From NCBI GenBank assembly GCA_021324685.1, contig JAJPIQ010000081.1, positions 1 to 64,000 on the forward strand: a stretch of DNA of 64,000 bases, in the 5' to 3' direction. Below the pieces are notes generated by a model. The model was not told the origin of the DNA and did no database searches. It saw only the letters and a list, made by a program, of their open reading frames with translations. This stretch comes from Bacteroidota bacterium. GTDB lineage: Bacteria > Bacteroidota > Ignavibacteria > Palsa-1295. Position 1 is the stretch's first letter; each line of letters opens with the position of its first letter. Positions 7,466-16,560 of this stretch are shown one piece after another. The position numbers were made by a program, and so were the translations under genes.

Positions 7466-8808
7466 TCCTCGATTTGGACGAACTCGAAGGTTTATCGAAA
7501 AAAATTCTCGGATTTTCGAAGTCCGAGTGGGCCGAAGTTTCGGTCGAGAGCAATCATGAAGCGAACCTCCGCTTTGCAGCCAATACGGTATCGACCAGCG
7601 GCGCAAGCGAAAATACCTCTGCGACCATTACGGCCGTTAACGGCAAGCGGGCGGGGACGGTATCCACGAACGACCTTTCGGACGACGGACTTCGGCGTGC
7701 GATGGCGCGGGCCGAAGAGATCGCGTCGCTTGCTCCGGAGAACGAGGAGCTGATGGCGCCGCTCACCGCGAAACAAAATTATCTTCGCTCTTCGGCGTTC
7801 GATGCGCGTTCGACCGATTATGATTGGACTGCGGAAGAGCGGTCGAAGATCGCACAGGCTGCGATCCGGGAAGCTACCGCGCACAGTTTCGAGACGGCCG
7901 GGTTTTTAGAGTCGGGCGTCTATAACAATGCCTACCGGAATTCGAAGGGACTGTTTGTTGCCGACCAACATACGCGCAACACGTTTTCCCTTACCATGCG
8001 TACGGCGGATGGGAAATCGAGCGGCTGGAACAAGCGTGCTTCCCATTCGATGGGACAACTCGATTCGCAAATGGCGATCCTTCGAGCCAGTGAAAAATGC
8101 ACCGCCTGGCAGGACGCGAAGGATATCGATCCCGGGGTCTATAAAGTTATTTTGGAACCTTCTGCGGCAGCGGACCTGCTGCAGCAGTTTGTCTGGTCGC
8201 TGGACGCGCGCCCGGCTGAGGAAGGCCGCAGTGCATTTTCACGTCCTAATGGCACTACGGCACTCGGCCAGACGATTGTGAATGAAAAAGTTCACCTCTA
8301 CAGCGATCCGTCTCACCCACTGGTGCCATCCGGAATTTATGGCGAAAGCGGGCTGGCGGTACATCCAACCGATTGGATCAAGGACGGAAAACTCATGAAC
8401 CTTACCCGTGACCGGTTCTGGGCGAATAAAACAGGAAAGGATCCCATGCCCGGTCCGACAAACCTGATCATGGACGGCGGTGGAATGCTCCCCGAAGATT
8501 TTCTTACAACGGTCAAAGAAGGCCTGCTCGTAACCAGCTTCTGGTACATACGCGATCTGGACGACCCGACGCTGCTCAAAACCGGTCTCACACGCGATGG
8601 ACTCTTCTGGGTCGAAGACGGCAAAATCCTTTATGGAATTACAAATTTCCGATGGAACGAATCGCCGCTTACAATGCTGCAAAATGTGATGGACTTTTCC
8701 AAGCCCGTCGTCACTGCTCCGCGCGATGGATGGGACGGAATGCCGATGTGCGTGCCGATGCTATACGTCAGCGGCTTTAATTTTGCATCACAGTCCGACG
8801 CGGTATAG
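7462..8808 (+). CDS. tldE: TldE/PmbA-family partner subunit
   Basis: A 448-residue TldE/PmbA homologue without the HExxxH motif, as expected for the non-catalytic subunit. Family features include the N-terminal helical domain with a VSVESN/RFAANTVST region and the C-terminal GGGMLPEDFLTTVKEGLLVT and ITNFRWNESP segments. There is no signal peptide of any kind, although its partner carries a Tat signal, so co-export as a preassembled heterodimer is plausible. It overlaps tldD by 4 bases. No terminator is obvious before the convergent PBP gene. Confidence 0.9.
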   Translation: MILDLDELEGLSKKILGFSKSEWAEVSVESNHEANLRFAANTVSTSGASENTSATITAVNGKRAGTVSTNDLSDDGLRRAMARAEEIASLAPENEELMAPLTAKQNYLRSSAFDARSTDYDWTAEERSKIAQAAIREATAHSFETAGFLESGVYNNAYRNSKGLFVADQHTRNTFSLTMRTADGKSSGWNKRASHSMGQLDSQMAILRASEKCTAWQDAKDIDPGVYKVILEPSAAADLLQQFVWSLDARPAEEGRSAFSRPNGTTALGQTIVNEKVHLYSDPSHPLVPSGIYGESGLAVHPTDWIKDGKLMNLTRDRFWANKTGKDPMPGPTNLIMDGGGMLPEDFLTTVKEGLLVTSFWYIRDLDDPTLLKTGLTRDGLFWVEDGKILYGITNFRWNESPLTMLQNVMDFSKPVVTAPRDGWDGMPMCVPMLYVSGFNFASQSDAV

Positions 8809-8889
8809 GCTCAAGCTTCCGTTTGCGTCATAATTAGGATGGTACGATCTTAGACCTTTACCAATAGTCTGACGAACCGTACGGATTCG

Positions 8890-10992
8890 TCAATATTCGA
8901 TCGTTGGCCTCCGGACCGTATCGACTTTTGTAATCGCCGCGGGATTAGAGAGTGAATCCTGTTTTGTGGTATCGGCAGGGGCCGGAGCACCGGGGTAACT
9001 CGTATTGAAATATTCGATCCTGGGCTGGACTGCTTCATAGGCATATTTCATAAATTTTCCCCAGATGGGTGCGGCGGCGCGGCCACCCTGCCCGTTGGAA
9101 CTATTAAACGTGATCCGTTTATCGTCGAAGCCGACCCACACGCCGGCGGTGTATTCCGGCGTATAGCCGATGAACCAGGCATCGGCGTAATTCTGGGTTG
9201 TTCCCGTTTTACCGGCCGCGGGGTAATGAAAATAATTCAGGATGCGGGTCGCGGTTCCATGCTGCACGACGTCCTCGAGAGCCGACGTAATTTCATGGCA
9301 GATTTTCGGCTCCAACACATTATCGTATTCCGGTTTGCGTTCATAGAGAATTTTTCCGTTTCGGTCTTCGACCCGTATGATCGCATAGGGGGTTGCCCGA
9401 ACGCCATCGTTGGCAAAGACGGAATACGCGCTGGTGAGTTCGAGCGGCGAGACTTCGGCGGTTCCCAGTGCAATGGAAGGGTAGGGCGGGATCGTGGAAC
9501 GAATTCCAAGCCGCTTCGCCATTTTAACGACGTCCGGTACGGAAGTCAGTTCCTGAATGGCATGCACGGCAGCGAGGTTAACGGATTGTTCGAGCGCGTA
9601 ACGGATACTGATGGAGCCGCCCTCAAATTCGCCGGCAAAATTATGTGGATGCCATGAACCGATGGAGAGCGGTTCATTCGAGACACTCGATTCTGGCGTA
9701 TATCCATGTTCAAAGACGGAGGCATAGACAATGGGTTTGAATGAGGACCCCGGCTGCCGCTGAATTTGCGTGGCATGGTTAAGCCCGTACCGCACTTCTT
9801 TATAGTTTGAACTGCCGACCATGGCGACGATCTGACCCGTGGACTGATCGATACAGACCAGGCCGCATTGTAAAAGAAGTTCCTCCTCCTTTACGCTATC
9901 GACAAAGTCCTTATCTGCATAAAAGCCACGAGCGATCTTCGCGCGGTCTTCGTCCGAAGAAGCGGCACGATAGTCCGGCGTGTTTCGGACGGCTTTCATC
10001 AGGGCGGAGTCGAGCACGGCTTTATGCCGCGACCAGTTCCAGCCTTTGTTCACGACATTCTTTTGATAGTCGGCAATATGTTCGAGCACGGCACGGTTAG
10101 CCGCGCGCTGCATGGCGGCATTGAGCGTCGTGTAGACGACGAGACCGTCGCGATAAATATCGTACCCCTGAAGTTCCGGCATATGCTGCAGTTGCTGGCG
10201 CACCATCTCTGCGAAATGGGGTGCGATCCCCTGATAGCCGACATACGGCTTTACTTTGAGAGGGTCTTTTTTAATTTTTGCAGCTTCGGCCTGCGTAAGA
10301 AATCCGGCATTCACGGAATTATCGACGACCGTATTCCGGCGATTGACCGCAGCATCGTAATCGTCTTCCGGATCGTAATTTTCGGGACCTTTTAAAATGC
10401 CCACCAGGTATGCGCATTGTGCCGGTGTGAGCCGGTTGACGTCCTTCCCAAAGTAAGCCTGGCTTGCCGCCTGAATGCCATAGGCACCGCGACCGAAATA
10501 CGTGACGTTGAGATACATCTCCAGGATCTCGTTTTTCGTATGTGTCCGTTCGATCTCGACAGCCGTCACCGCTTCGCGAAGTTTTCGGATCGCGGTCTTT
10601 TCCTGGTTTAAGTATAGGTTCCGCGCGAGTTGCTGGGTGATCGTGCTCGCGCCTTGCCGCGTATGGAGCGTCATAAGATCGGTGGCGGCGGCGCGCACTA
10701 ACCCCCAGAGATCGATACCCCAATGATGATAGAAGTTCCTATCCTCGGTCGCAATCAGGGCTTTAATCAGGAAGGGCGGAACGTTGCGAAGATGAATATT
10801 CGTCCGGTTCTTGACGAAGAACTGGTCGATGGGCTCGCCATCGGTCGATATAATGCGGGTCGCGATCTCGGGGTGCGGCGTTTCGAGCTGCTCCATGCTC
10901 GGCAGGCCGCGCTCGATGTCCCACACAAGAAAGGCGAGAAACGCGATCGCGACAGCAACGGCGATGAGAATATATCGACGACGTTTGCTCAA
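8890..10992 (-). CDS. penicillin-binding protein 1A (bifunctional glycosyltransferase/transpeptidase)
   Basis: A 700-residue class A PBP. A short basic cytoplasmic tail and one membrane helix (residues 8-24) lead into the GT51 domain with the catalytic Glu83 motif EDRNFYHHWG and the QGASTITQQLARN motif at 113-125. The transpeptidase domain has SSFK at 416-419 (acylated Ser416), SVN at 470-472 and KTGT at 595-598. It polymerises and cross-links peptidoglycan at the inner membrane. The start is TTG at 10992, whose last two bases overlap the glyS stop (TTGA), so it is translationally coupled to glyS. Confidence 0.95.
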   Translation of the reverse strand: MSKRRRYILIAVAVAIAFLAFLVWDIERGLPSMEQLETPHPEIATRIISTDGEPIDQFFVKNRTNIHLRNVPPFLIKALIATEDRNFYHHWGIDLWGLVRAAATDLMTLHTRQGASTITQQLARNLYLNQEKTAIRKLREAVTAVEIERTHTKNEILEMYLNVTYFGRGAYGIQAASQAYFGKDVNRLTPAQCAYLVGILKGPENYDPEDDYDAAVNRRNTVVDNSVNAGFLTQAEAAKIKKDPLKVKPYVGYQGIAPHFAEMVRQQLQHMPELQGYDIYRDGLVVYTTLNAAMQRAANRAVLEHIADYQKNVVNKGWNWSRHKAVLDSALMKAVRNTPDYRAASSDEDRAKIARGFYADKDFVDSVKEEELLLQCGLVCIDQSTGQIVAMVGSSNYKEVRYGLNHATQIQRQPGSSFKPIVYASVFEHGYTPESSVSNEPLSIGSWHPHNFAGEFEGGSISIRYALEQSVNLAAVHAIQELTSVPDVVKMAKRLGIRSTIPPYPSIALGTAEVSPLELTSAYSVFANDGVRATPYAIIRVEDRNGKILYERKPEYDNVLEPKICHEITSALEDVVQHGTATRILNYFHYPAAGKTGTTQNYADAWFIGYTPEYTAGVWVGFDDKRITFNSSNGQGGRAAAPIWGKFMKYAYEAVQPRIEYFNTSYPGAPAPADTTKQDSLSNPAAITKVDTVRRPTIEY

Positions 10993-12485
10993 ACGGGCGG
11001 CGCAATCTTTTCCGTAATATACTCTTTCACCTGTCCGATCGGAAGCCGAACCTGCTGCATCGAATCGCGTTCGCGAATGGTGACCGTTTGATCCTGAAGC
11101 GTATCGGAATCGATCGTAACGGCGAACGGGGTGCCGACTTCGTCCATGCGTCGATAGCGTCGGCCGATCGCACCGGAATCGTCATAGAACGATTTCATCG
11201 ACGTCCGCAGATCGCGTTCGAGTTGCTGGGCAAGTTCGGGCATACCGTCTTTGTTTACGAGCGGCAGGACCGCGGCTTTGATCGGGGCCAGGAAGGGATG
11301 GAGCCGTAATACCACTCGCTGTTCACCCTCGACCGTCTCTTCATCGTAGCCATTGCACAGAAAAGCCATAAACCCGCGAGAGGCACCGGCTGCGGTCTCG
11401 ACGACATACGGGGTATATTTTTCCTTCGTCTCTTCGTCGTGGACCTGCAGGCTCTTGCCGGAAAATTCCTGATGGCGGGAAAGGTCGAAATCGGTCCGGT
11501 TATGAATGCCTTCGATCTCGCCATAGCCAAATGGGAACAAAAATTCAATATCGCCTGCGGCCTTGGCATAGTGCGCGAGCTTTTCGTGCGGTTTAAAACG
11601 AAGCTTGGACTCGGGCATTCCCAGATTGCGCCACCAGTTCCAACGGGTTTCCCGCCACGCCTCGAACAATGGCTCGTCCGTTCCGCGCTTACAGAAGAAC
11701 TGCATTTCCATCTGCTCGAACTCGCGCGTGCGAAAAAGGAAATTCTTGGTGTTGATCTCGTTCCGGAACGATTTTCCGATCTGGCAAATGCCGAACGGGA
11801 TTTTTTGGCGCGAGGCCTGCATCACATTCAGGAAATTCACGAAAATTCCCTGGGCCGTTTCGGGCCGCAGATAGACCGCATTCGCCGCCTCTTTCACCGG
11901 ACCGATATAGGTCTCGAACATCAGGTTGAAATTACGCGGCTCCGTCAGGGTTCCGGCGCGGCCGCAATTCGGGCAAGGAATCAGTTCCTGTTTCACGAGG
12001 TCTGCAAAGAGTGTACCGTTTTTTTCCACCATCGCCGTGATCATTTCGCCGAGTTCATCTTTCGAAAGATCGCGCGATTGCATCACGAGCGTTCGCGAAA
12101 TAGCACTCTCAATATTCGCAGCCTTCGAAATGGCCCGAAGACGCTTTTCCGACATCTCGTTGAACAAATGGTCCACGCGATACCGCGATTTGCAGGCCCG
12201 GCAATCGACCATCGGATCCGAAAAATTCTGCACATGGCCGGAAGCTTCCCAGACGCGCGGGTGCATGAGAATGGCGGCGTCGAGGCCTTCAACGTCGCCC
12301 CGTTTGGTCATGGCGCGCCACCACGCCTCTTTGAGGTTGCGCAGAAGTTCTACGCCGAGCGGGCCGTAGTCCCAGCAGCCGTTGAGCCCGCCATAAATTT
12401 CGGACGATTGAAAAATAAACCCTCGCCGCTTTGCCAGCGAGACGATTTTTTCGAGCAATGCCTGTGATGTAGATACCTGAGCCAA
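10989..12485 (-). CDS. glyS: glycyl-tRNA synthetase, alpha2 type
   Basis: A class II synthetase of the homodimeric type, about 498 residues from the chosen start. It begins with the family N-terminus (LAKRRGFIFQSSEIYGGLNG, WDYGPLG), has Cys pairs CRACKSRY and CPNCGRAG that may hold zinc, the motif 2 region FRNEI...LFRTREFEQMEMQ, motif 3 near ASRG...LRLHPFLAP, and a C-terminal anticodon-binding domain. The frame opens at an ATG at 12548, but those first 21 residues are hydrophobic and atypical. I prefer TTG at 12485, which gives an N-terminus of family length; the ATG at 12536 or 12548 remains possible. It heads an operon with the PBP gene. Confidence 0.93.
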   Translation of the reverse strand: MAQVSTSQALLEKIVSLAKRRGFIFQSSEIYGGLNGCWDYGPLGVELLRNLKEAWWRAMTKRGDVEGLDAAILMHPRVWEASGHVQNFSDPMVDCRACKSRYRVDHLFNEMSEKRLRAISKAANIESAISRTLVMQSRDLSKDELGEMITAMVEKNGTLFADLVKQELIPCPNCGRAGTLTEPRNFNLMFETYIGPVKEAANAVYLRPETAQGIFVNFLNVMQASRQKIPFGICQIGKSFRNEINTKNFLFRTREFEQMEMQFFCKRGTDEPLFEAWRETRWNWWRNLGMPESKLRFKPHEKLAHYAKAAGDIEFLFPFGYGEIEGIHNRTDFDLSRHQEFSGKSLQVHDEETKEKYTPYVVETAAGASRGFMAFLCNGYDEETVEGEQRVVLRLHPFLAPIKAAVLPLVNKDGMPELAQQLERDLRTSMKSFYDDSGAIGRRYRRMDEVGTPFAVTIDSDTLQDQTVTIRERDSMQQVRLPIGQVKEYITEKIAPPV

Positions 12486-12683
12486 GGAAGTAGCAATTAA
12501 AAAGCTATGCGTAACGAAAAAAGCTCGGTATGTCATTCCCGAGACCATTTGGCCGTTTCAACTTCCTTTGCGGGCAGGGCGGTCGCTGCCGATAGAGGGA
12601 AAAATGAGTCGCCGTGTAACCTTTTCTCTCCTCCTGGGTTCTTATCGCTGCGGCAATATCGCTATTTTTACAAGGCAGCGTCC

Positions 12684-13601
12684 ATGAGTTTCTTCAGTCT
12701 GTTTCGGACGGTTCGCTTCTTCGTCTTCGGAAGCATCGCAATTCTTGCGCTTTCCGCGCCACTCCGCGCGCAGGACTTACGAAAGTGGATGCCGAATGTG
12801 GGAGATACATTTTTTTACCAACAGAAACATCATGTACATTATGCAACTCTGTATGACATAAGTGATGATGACACAATGAAGCTTATTATTGATTCGATCA
12901 AATCCAGTTCAGACACAACCCCTATTGATTTGGTATTCGCTCATCACGTTGATAAAATGGGTGACGGTGAGAACTCCTTCTGGTTCACTCCTGCTGATTC
13001 CATAATTTCTGATCATTCTTTTGTGATTATAAGTGATGAGGTTGGATATTGGAGTCGAGCGACGAACGGTGCGCAATGCGAGCACTTTGATTTCTCAAAG
13101 AGTCAACAATTTGAAGACACTATTATGGGACAACCGATTAGTTCTTATTCTTCGGGTTGGTGTCAACCACTTTGCTTCAGTGGTATTGGCTCGATAAACT
13201 GTATGGCCACGTACTCTCGCGATCTGAGATGGTTTCTTTCCTTTCAAGGGTGGGATACCGGCACCATTAATTACGCGCATCCATCGACCTATAGCGATGA
13301 GGAGTGGACAGACAACCTTCTTTATGTTATTGAACCAAATTCTTCTGTTAAGCAAGAATCGATTTCTCACTTTTCGTGTAGCTTTTCGGATGGGTTTTTA
13401 TCCTTGACCGGAGTTCCTTCCCTATCAATAGTTGCTATGATAGATCCTCTTGGCCGCATCATTCATTCCTGGCAACTGCCTAAGGGAGATCGCGGACGGC
13501 AAATCTCGCTCAACGTGACCGATGTTCCGAGCGGAATGTATTTTCTGCGCGTTTTGGGAACCGGATTCGATGAGGTAAAAAAAGTAATGATCACCCACTG
13601 A
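12684..13601 (+). CDS. exported protein with type IX-like C-terminal sorting domain (paralogue 1)
   Basis: A 305-residue protein with a signal peptide (residues 1-28, ending LSAPLRAQ) and a mature start DLRKWMPNVGD. The last 60 residues form a sorting domain of the Por/type IX type A kind: LGRIIHSW, LNVTDVPSGMYFLRV, then GTGFDEVKKVMI. The central domain is unknown. I chose the ATG at 12684 because it begins the signal peptide; the frame is open further upstream. The central part of the gene is visibly richer in AT than its neighbours. It is followed after 1 base by a paralogue with the same ends. Confidence 0.8.
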   Translation: MSFFSLFRTVRFFVFGSIAILALSAPLRAQDLRKWMPNVGDTFFYQQKHHVHYATLYDISDDDTMKLIIDSIKSSSDTTPIDLVFAHHVDKMGDGENSFWFTPADSIISDHSFVIISDEVGYWSRATNGAQCEHFDFSKSQQFEDTIMGQPISSYSSGWCQPLCFSGIGSINCMATYSRDLRWFLSFQGWDTGTINYAHPSTYSDEEWTDNLLYVIEPNSSVKQESISHFSCSFSDGFLSLTGVPSLSIVAMIDPLGRIIHSWQLPKGDRGRQISLNVTDVPSGMYFLRVLGTGFDEVKKVMITH

Positions 13602-13602
13602 T

Positions 13603-14511
13603 ATGAAACGTGTCTATACTATTGCGCTTATTTTAACGGCGGTGTTCTCTACGGAGATTAATGCGCAAAATTTACGGCAATGGATGCCGAATGTAGGAGA
13701 TAGGTTCGTTTACCTGCAGCATTCTTTCACGATCGACTATGTGCATGGTTATCCAAACGGTCCGGGTGAAGACATGATAGATACAATATTTACAGAGATT
13801 GTAAGTATTGATTCAAATTATGACTTGGCGCATCAGCATCTTGTTGTAGAAAAGCAGTACCATTCATTTTTTCTGGATACCGTAACGATGTTCTATAATT
13901 TTTTCGTTGGCCAGAATGCGGGATCTGTTCATCCGTTCGACATAACGGTTTACGACGGATTCTGCACGTATTGTAGCGAGATTGGTTACGATTTCTCGAG
14001 GGCTACTGACACGGAAGTTACCTTCGATTCAGAAATTCTTACCGCCTATATTTTCCTGCACGATTCCATTACAAATCAAGGAGGACCGATTGGATTATTT
14101 CGCTCGACCGCAGTCTATTCTCCACAATTGCATTGGTTCTATTCCTTCAGCGATTCCAGCAATGAACCCACGCCAGATTACTCCTATGCGGCGGGTTCGA
14201 ACAAGACATCCTTGCTGTATGCAAGCACGTTTCCATCGAAGGTCGAAGAAAGGTCGATCATGGCGTCACTAGATTTAACGAATCAAACTGGCAATCTACT
14301 TCGTGTTACGCTGCAAAAATCAGATCGGGAACCAAGCCGCATTATTCTTCTCGATCCAGTGGGCCGCCCGATCCGCTCCTGGCAGATGCCGGTGGGAGCA
14401 GGTGAGAGGCAGCTTACGCTCAACGTTGCCAATGTCCCGAGCGGGATTTATTTTCTCCGCGTATCGGGAACCGGATTCGACGAAGTAAAAAAAGTAATGA
14501 TTGCGCAGTAG
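13603..14511 (+). CDS. exported protein with type IX-like C-terminal sorting domain (paralogue 2)
   Basis: A 302-residue paralogue of the preceding gene. It shares a signal peptide, the mature start NLRQWMPNVGDRFVYLQ and a nearly identical C-terminal end (VPSGIYFLRVSGTGFDEVKKVMI), while the middle has diverged strongly. The sorting domain predicts export across the outer membrane by the type IX system and possible surface anchoring. The function of the central domain is unknown. An intrinsic terminator follows the stop codon. Confidence 0.8.
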   Translation: MKRVYTIALILTAVFSTEINAQNLRQWMPNVGDRFVYLQHSFTIDYVHGYPNGPGEDMIDTIFTEIVSIDSNYDLAHQHLVVEKQYHSFFLDTVTMFYNFFVGQNAGSVHPFDITVYDGFCTYCSEIGYDFSRATDTEVTFDSEILTAYIFLHDSITNQGGPIGLFRSTAVYSPQLHWFYSFSDSSNEPTPDYSYAAGSNKTSLLYASTFPSKVEERSIMASLDLTNQTGNLLRVTLQKSDREPSRIILLDPVGRPIRSWQMPVGAGERQLTLNVANVPSGIYFLRVSGTGFDEVKKVMIAQ

Positions 14512-14514
14512 TGT

Positions 14515-14543
14515 AGAACATGCTTTAGCTTGTTCTTTTTTTT
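14515..14543 (+). terminator. intrinsic terminator of the paralogue pair
   Basis: AGAACA (14515-14520) pairs with TGTTCT (14531-14536) around a 10-base loop and is followed by a run of T to 14543. A second, overlapping inverted repeat (TGCTTTAGCTT with AAGCTAAGCA) may add structure. Confidence 0.6.
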
Positions 14544-14557
14544 AAGCTAAGCATACG

Positions 14558-15277
14558 CTACAATTGACACTCTTCGCAATAATACGTATATCGTTCCCTC
14601 TTTCCTAATTTTTTCGTCGTGAGTTTGCCGCCGCATTCGGGACAGGTCCCCTTATGATAAATCCGATAATGTTTTTTGAGGACATATCTCTTTTTCCAGC
14701 GATAAAAGAGATGAGAATAGGTATGCGCGTCCTCCACTACATCGGCCAGTTGCTTCCGCGAGAGGTCTTTTACTTTCGTTACGGGAGCGAGCTTTTGCCG
14801 AAAGAGGACCTCATTCTTTATAATGTTCCCAACCCCGGCGAAGATCTTTTGATCGAGCAGAACATCGGTAACGTACTCGTTCGGATGCTGACGGACTAAT
14901 TTTCTCACATAGGCGGCGTCCCACTGTCGGGACATCACGTCCACGCGCCAATCGTAGATCTTGTCCAGCGGTTCTTCGAGAATCTTGATCGAAGCGGAAT
15001 AAAAGTTCACCTCACCGTTTTCGAAGTTTAGGCGAAGTGTGGGACTGCGGTCTTTTCTCTGATCGATCCTATAGCTGCCCCATAAAAGAAAATGCGTTCG
15101 GGTAACAACATCTCCTATCCGCATGAGAAAATGTTTTCCCCAGGTTTTCGTCCATTGTAAACGATTTCCAATAAATTGTTCAGGGCCGCCGCGCCAGTTC
15201 CCTTCGGCGTGAAGCACAGCCTTCCCCACAAACCGTTTCATCTCCTGGCGAAGAATGACGAGCGAAGGACCTTCCAT
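14558..15277 (-). CDS. Fpg/Nei-family DNA glycosylase lacking the N-terminal catalytic proline
   Basis: A 239-residue protein of the Fpg/Nei base-excision repair family. It has the H2TH region (VTDVLLDQKIFAGVGNIIKNEVLF) and a C-terminal C4 zinc finger (CPECGG and YYCEEC). Family members start M-P-E-G-P, and the processed Pro is the catalytic nucleophile that attacks the damaged base. Here the only usable start gives M-E-G-P-S, so the proline is missing. A second ATG followed by CC lies 10 bases upstream but out of frame, and removing the 7 bases at 15276-15282 would restore M-P-E-G-P-S. The gene may be newly inactivated or the base calls may be wrong at this hairpin. Confidence 0.8.
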   Translation of the reverse strand: MEGPSLVILRQEMKRFVGKAVLHAEGNWRGGPEQFIGNRLQWTKTWGKHFLMRIGDVVTRTHFLLWGSYRIDQRKDRSPTLRLNFENGEVNFYSASIKILEEPLDKIYDWRVDVMSRQWDAAYVRKLVRQHPNEYVTDVLLDQKIFAGVGNIIKNEVLFRQKLAPVTKVKDLSRKQLADVVEDAHTYSHLFYRWKKRYVLKKHYRIYHKGTCPECGGKLTTKKLGKRERYTYYCEECQL

Positions 15278-15291
15278 GCCTGGGCATGGAA
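15272..15291. repeat. perfect palindrome over the start codon of the Nei-like gene
   Basis: Two 9-bp arms, TTCCATGCC (15272-15280) and GGCATGGAA (15283-15291), flank a 2-base centre. The palindrome includes the present start codon and an upstream out-of-frame ATG. It can be explained by a 7-bp insertion copied from the opposite arm of a shorter TTCC...GGAA quasi-palindrome. Confidence 0.8.
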
Positions 15292-15336
15292 AGGATTTTT
15301 ATGCCATACTATGCCATACATAGTAGGTGGGAAATA

Positions 15337-15921
15337 CTACCGGTCCGAAATAGGGTTACACGGTTTTACACTCAGGACCGGATGGATTTCACGACCGTTC
15401 TGAGCCATACCTGTGGGGGTAATCATGTGTGGCTCGTCAAAAAAACCAAGACCGGTCACCTGAATCAGGAGCGGCGTTTTGGGACGGACGGCAAAAAGTC
15501 CAGGCTTGCTGCCGAGTAGTGAAGCGATCGTTTCTCGAGCATCCTCATACTCCGTTCGAATCGCTTGCGGTGCGAGCGAAGTGGTGTCCGGAATTTCGGC
15601 AACCATTCGAACTTTCGTTCGCGGATCTTCGAGTACCAAATGATAATCGCCGTCGAATTCCTTTTTGACCTGCACAAGCTGCGCAGTGAGCGTATAAAGC
15701 GTTCGTTCGGAAGAAAGACGGGGAACGTCCTCATCCACGCGTGGAGAAGGCAACGCAAGCTGGTCTTCGATTGTCGTGGAAATGGCAGGGGAATCGATCA
15801 CGAATGAATCCGCGAGGGTTTTTACTTTCCAGCGAGTCGAATGGACGTGCTCGGAAAGTTCCACCCCGAGCAGCATAGCTCCGCCTGTGACGACCAGGAA
15901 CAAGACTTTGAGAATATTCAC
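15337..15921 (-). CDS. membrane-anchored or exported protein of unknown function
   Basis: A 194-residue protein starting at GTG (15921) with an N-terminal hydrophobic segment (ILKVLFLVVTGGAMLLGV) that could be a signal peptide or anchor. The mature part contains LYTLTAQLVQVKKEFDGDYHLVLEDP and a conserved-looking ITGLGFFDE...NGREIHPVLS end. A broken paralogue lies just upstream at 15972-16560 and shares the same order of segments, including GFFD and EIHPVLS. No known family was recognised. Confidence 0.65.
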   Translation of the reverse strand: MNILKVLFLVVTGGAMLLGVELSEHVHSTRWKVKTLADSFVIDSPAISTTIEDQLALPSPRVDEDVPRLSSERTLYTLTAQLVQVKKEFDGDYHLVLEDPRTKVRMVAEIPDTTSLAPQAIRTEYEDARETIASLLGSKPGLFAVRPKTPLLIQVTGLGFFDEPHMITPTGMAQNGREIHPVLSVKPCNPISDR

Positions 15922-15971
15922 TACGGAAAATGCAACAGCTTTAGGCTACATCTTAATTTCTGAAAAGAACT

Positions 15972-16560
15972 TCATCGCTCAAGAATTTCTGAGACGGGAA
16001 TCGAGAGTACCGGATGGATCTCATGGTTATTGGCGGTCGAGCCTTGATAGGGCACATAATGGCCCTGGTCGAAAAAACCGATTCCGGTAATTTGGACCGT
16101 AACAGGAGGGTGGAATCGGACGCCGGAATAATCGAGAGGTCTCGGGGCCAGGCTGTCCAGCATATGGCGTCCAACCAGAAACTCAGCCTTATATCGCGAG
16201 GGACCGTAAAGATCAGGGTCCGGGATTTCAGCGATCATTTCAGCGCCGGTCTGCAGGTCCTCGATCACACATTTATAGTCGTTGTCTAAATCCCGCATGG
16301 CTTTAACAAGCTTTGCTTCGAGGATATAACGTGTTTTCCCGGAATTCAGGCGTTTCCAGGACTGCCGAAACTGGCAGCGGAGAGCGGAGCGAAATTTGCT
16401 ACTGAACGGTAGTCTGTACGGCAAAAGAATCGGGCTGGAAACCATCTTCGAGCGTTTTTACCTCCCAACGACGCGAGTCGATATGCCGCCTGAATACCAG
16501 ACCGGTTCCGGCGGCCATCGCCGCAAAAAGGAATAGAATCGCGCTTCGAAAGAGGCACAT
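15972..16560 (-). pseudogene. broken paralogue of the gene at 15337
   Basis: An ATG at 16560 opens a frame (MCLFRSAILFLFAAMAAG, then RRWEVKTLEDGF) matching the N-terminus of the 15337 protein (STRWKVKTLADSF). It hits a TAG at 16399-16401. The same frame continues past the stop with similarity (LRSPLPVSAVLETPEFRE), then shifts by one base at an AAAA run near 16335. The new frame gives TRYILEAKLVKAMRDLDNDYK through GFFDQ and EIHPVLS to the stop at 15972. A 157-codon ORF starting at 16445 covers the second half, but its first 40 residues are out of the homologous frame. Two lesions suggest a pseudogene; sequence error is the alternative. Confidence 0.65.
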
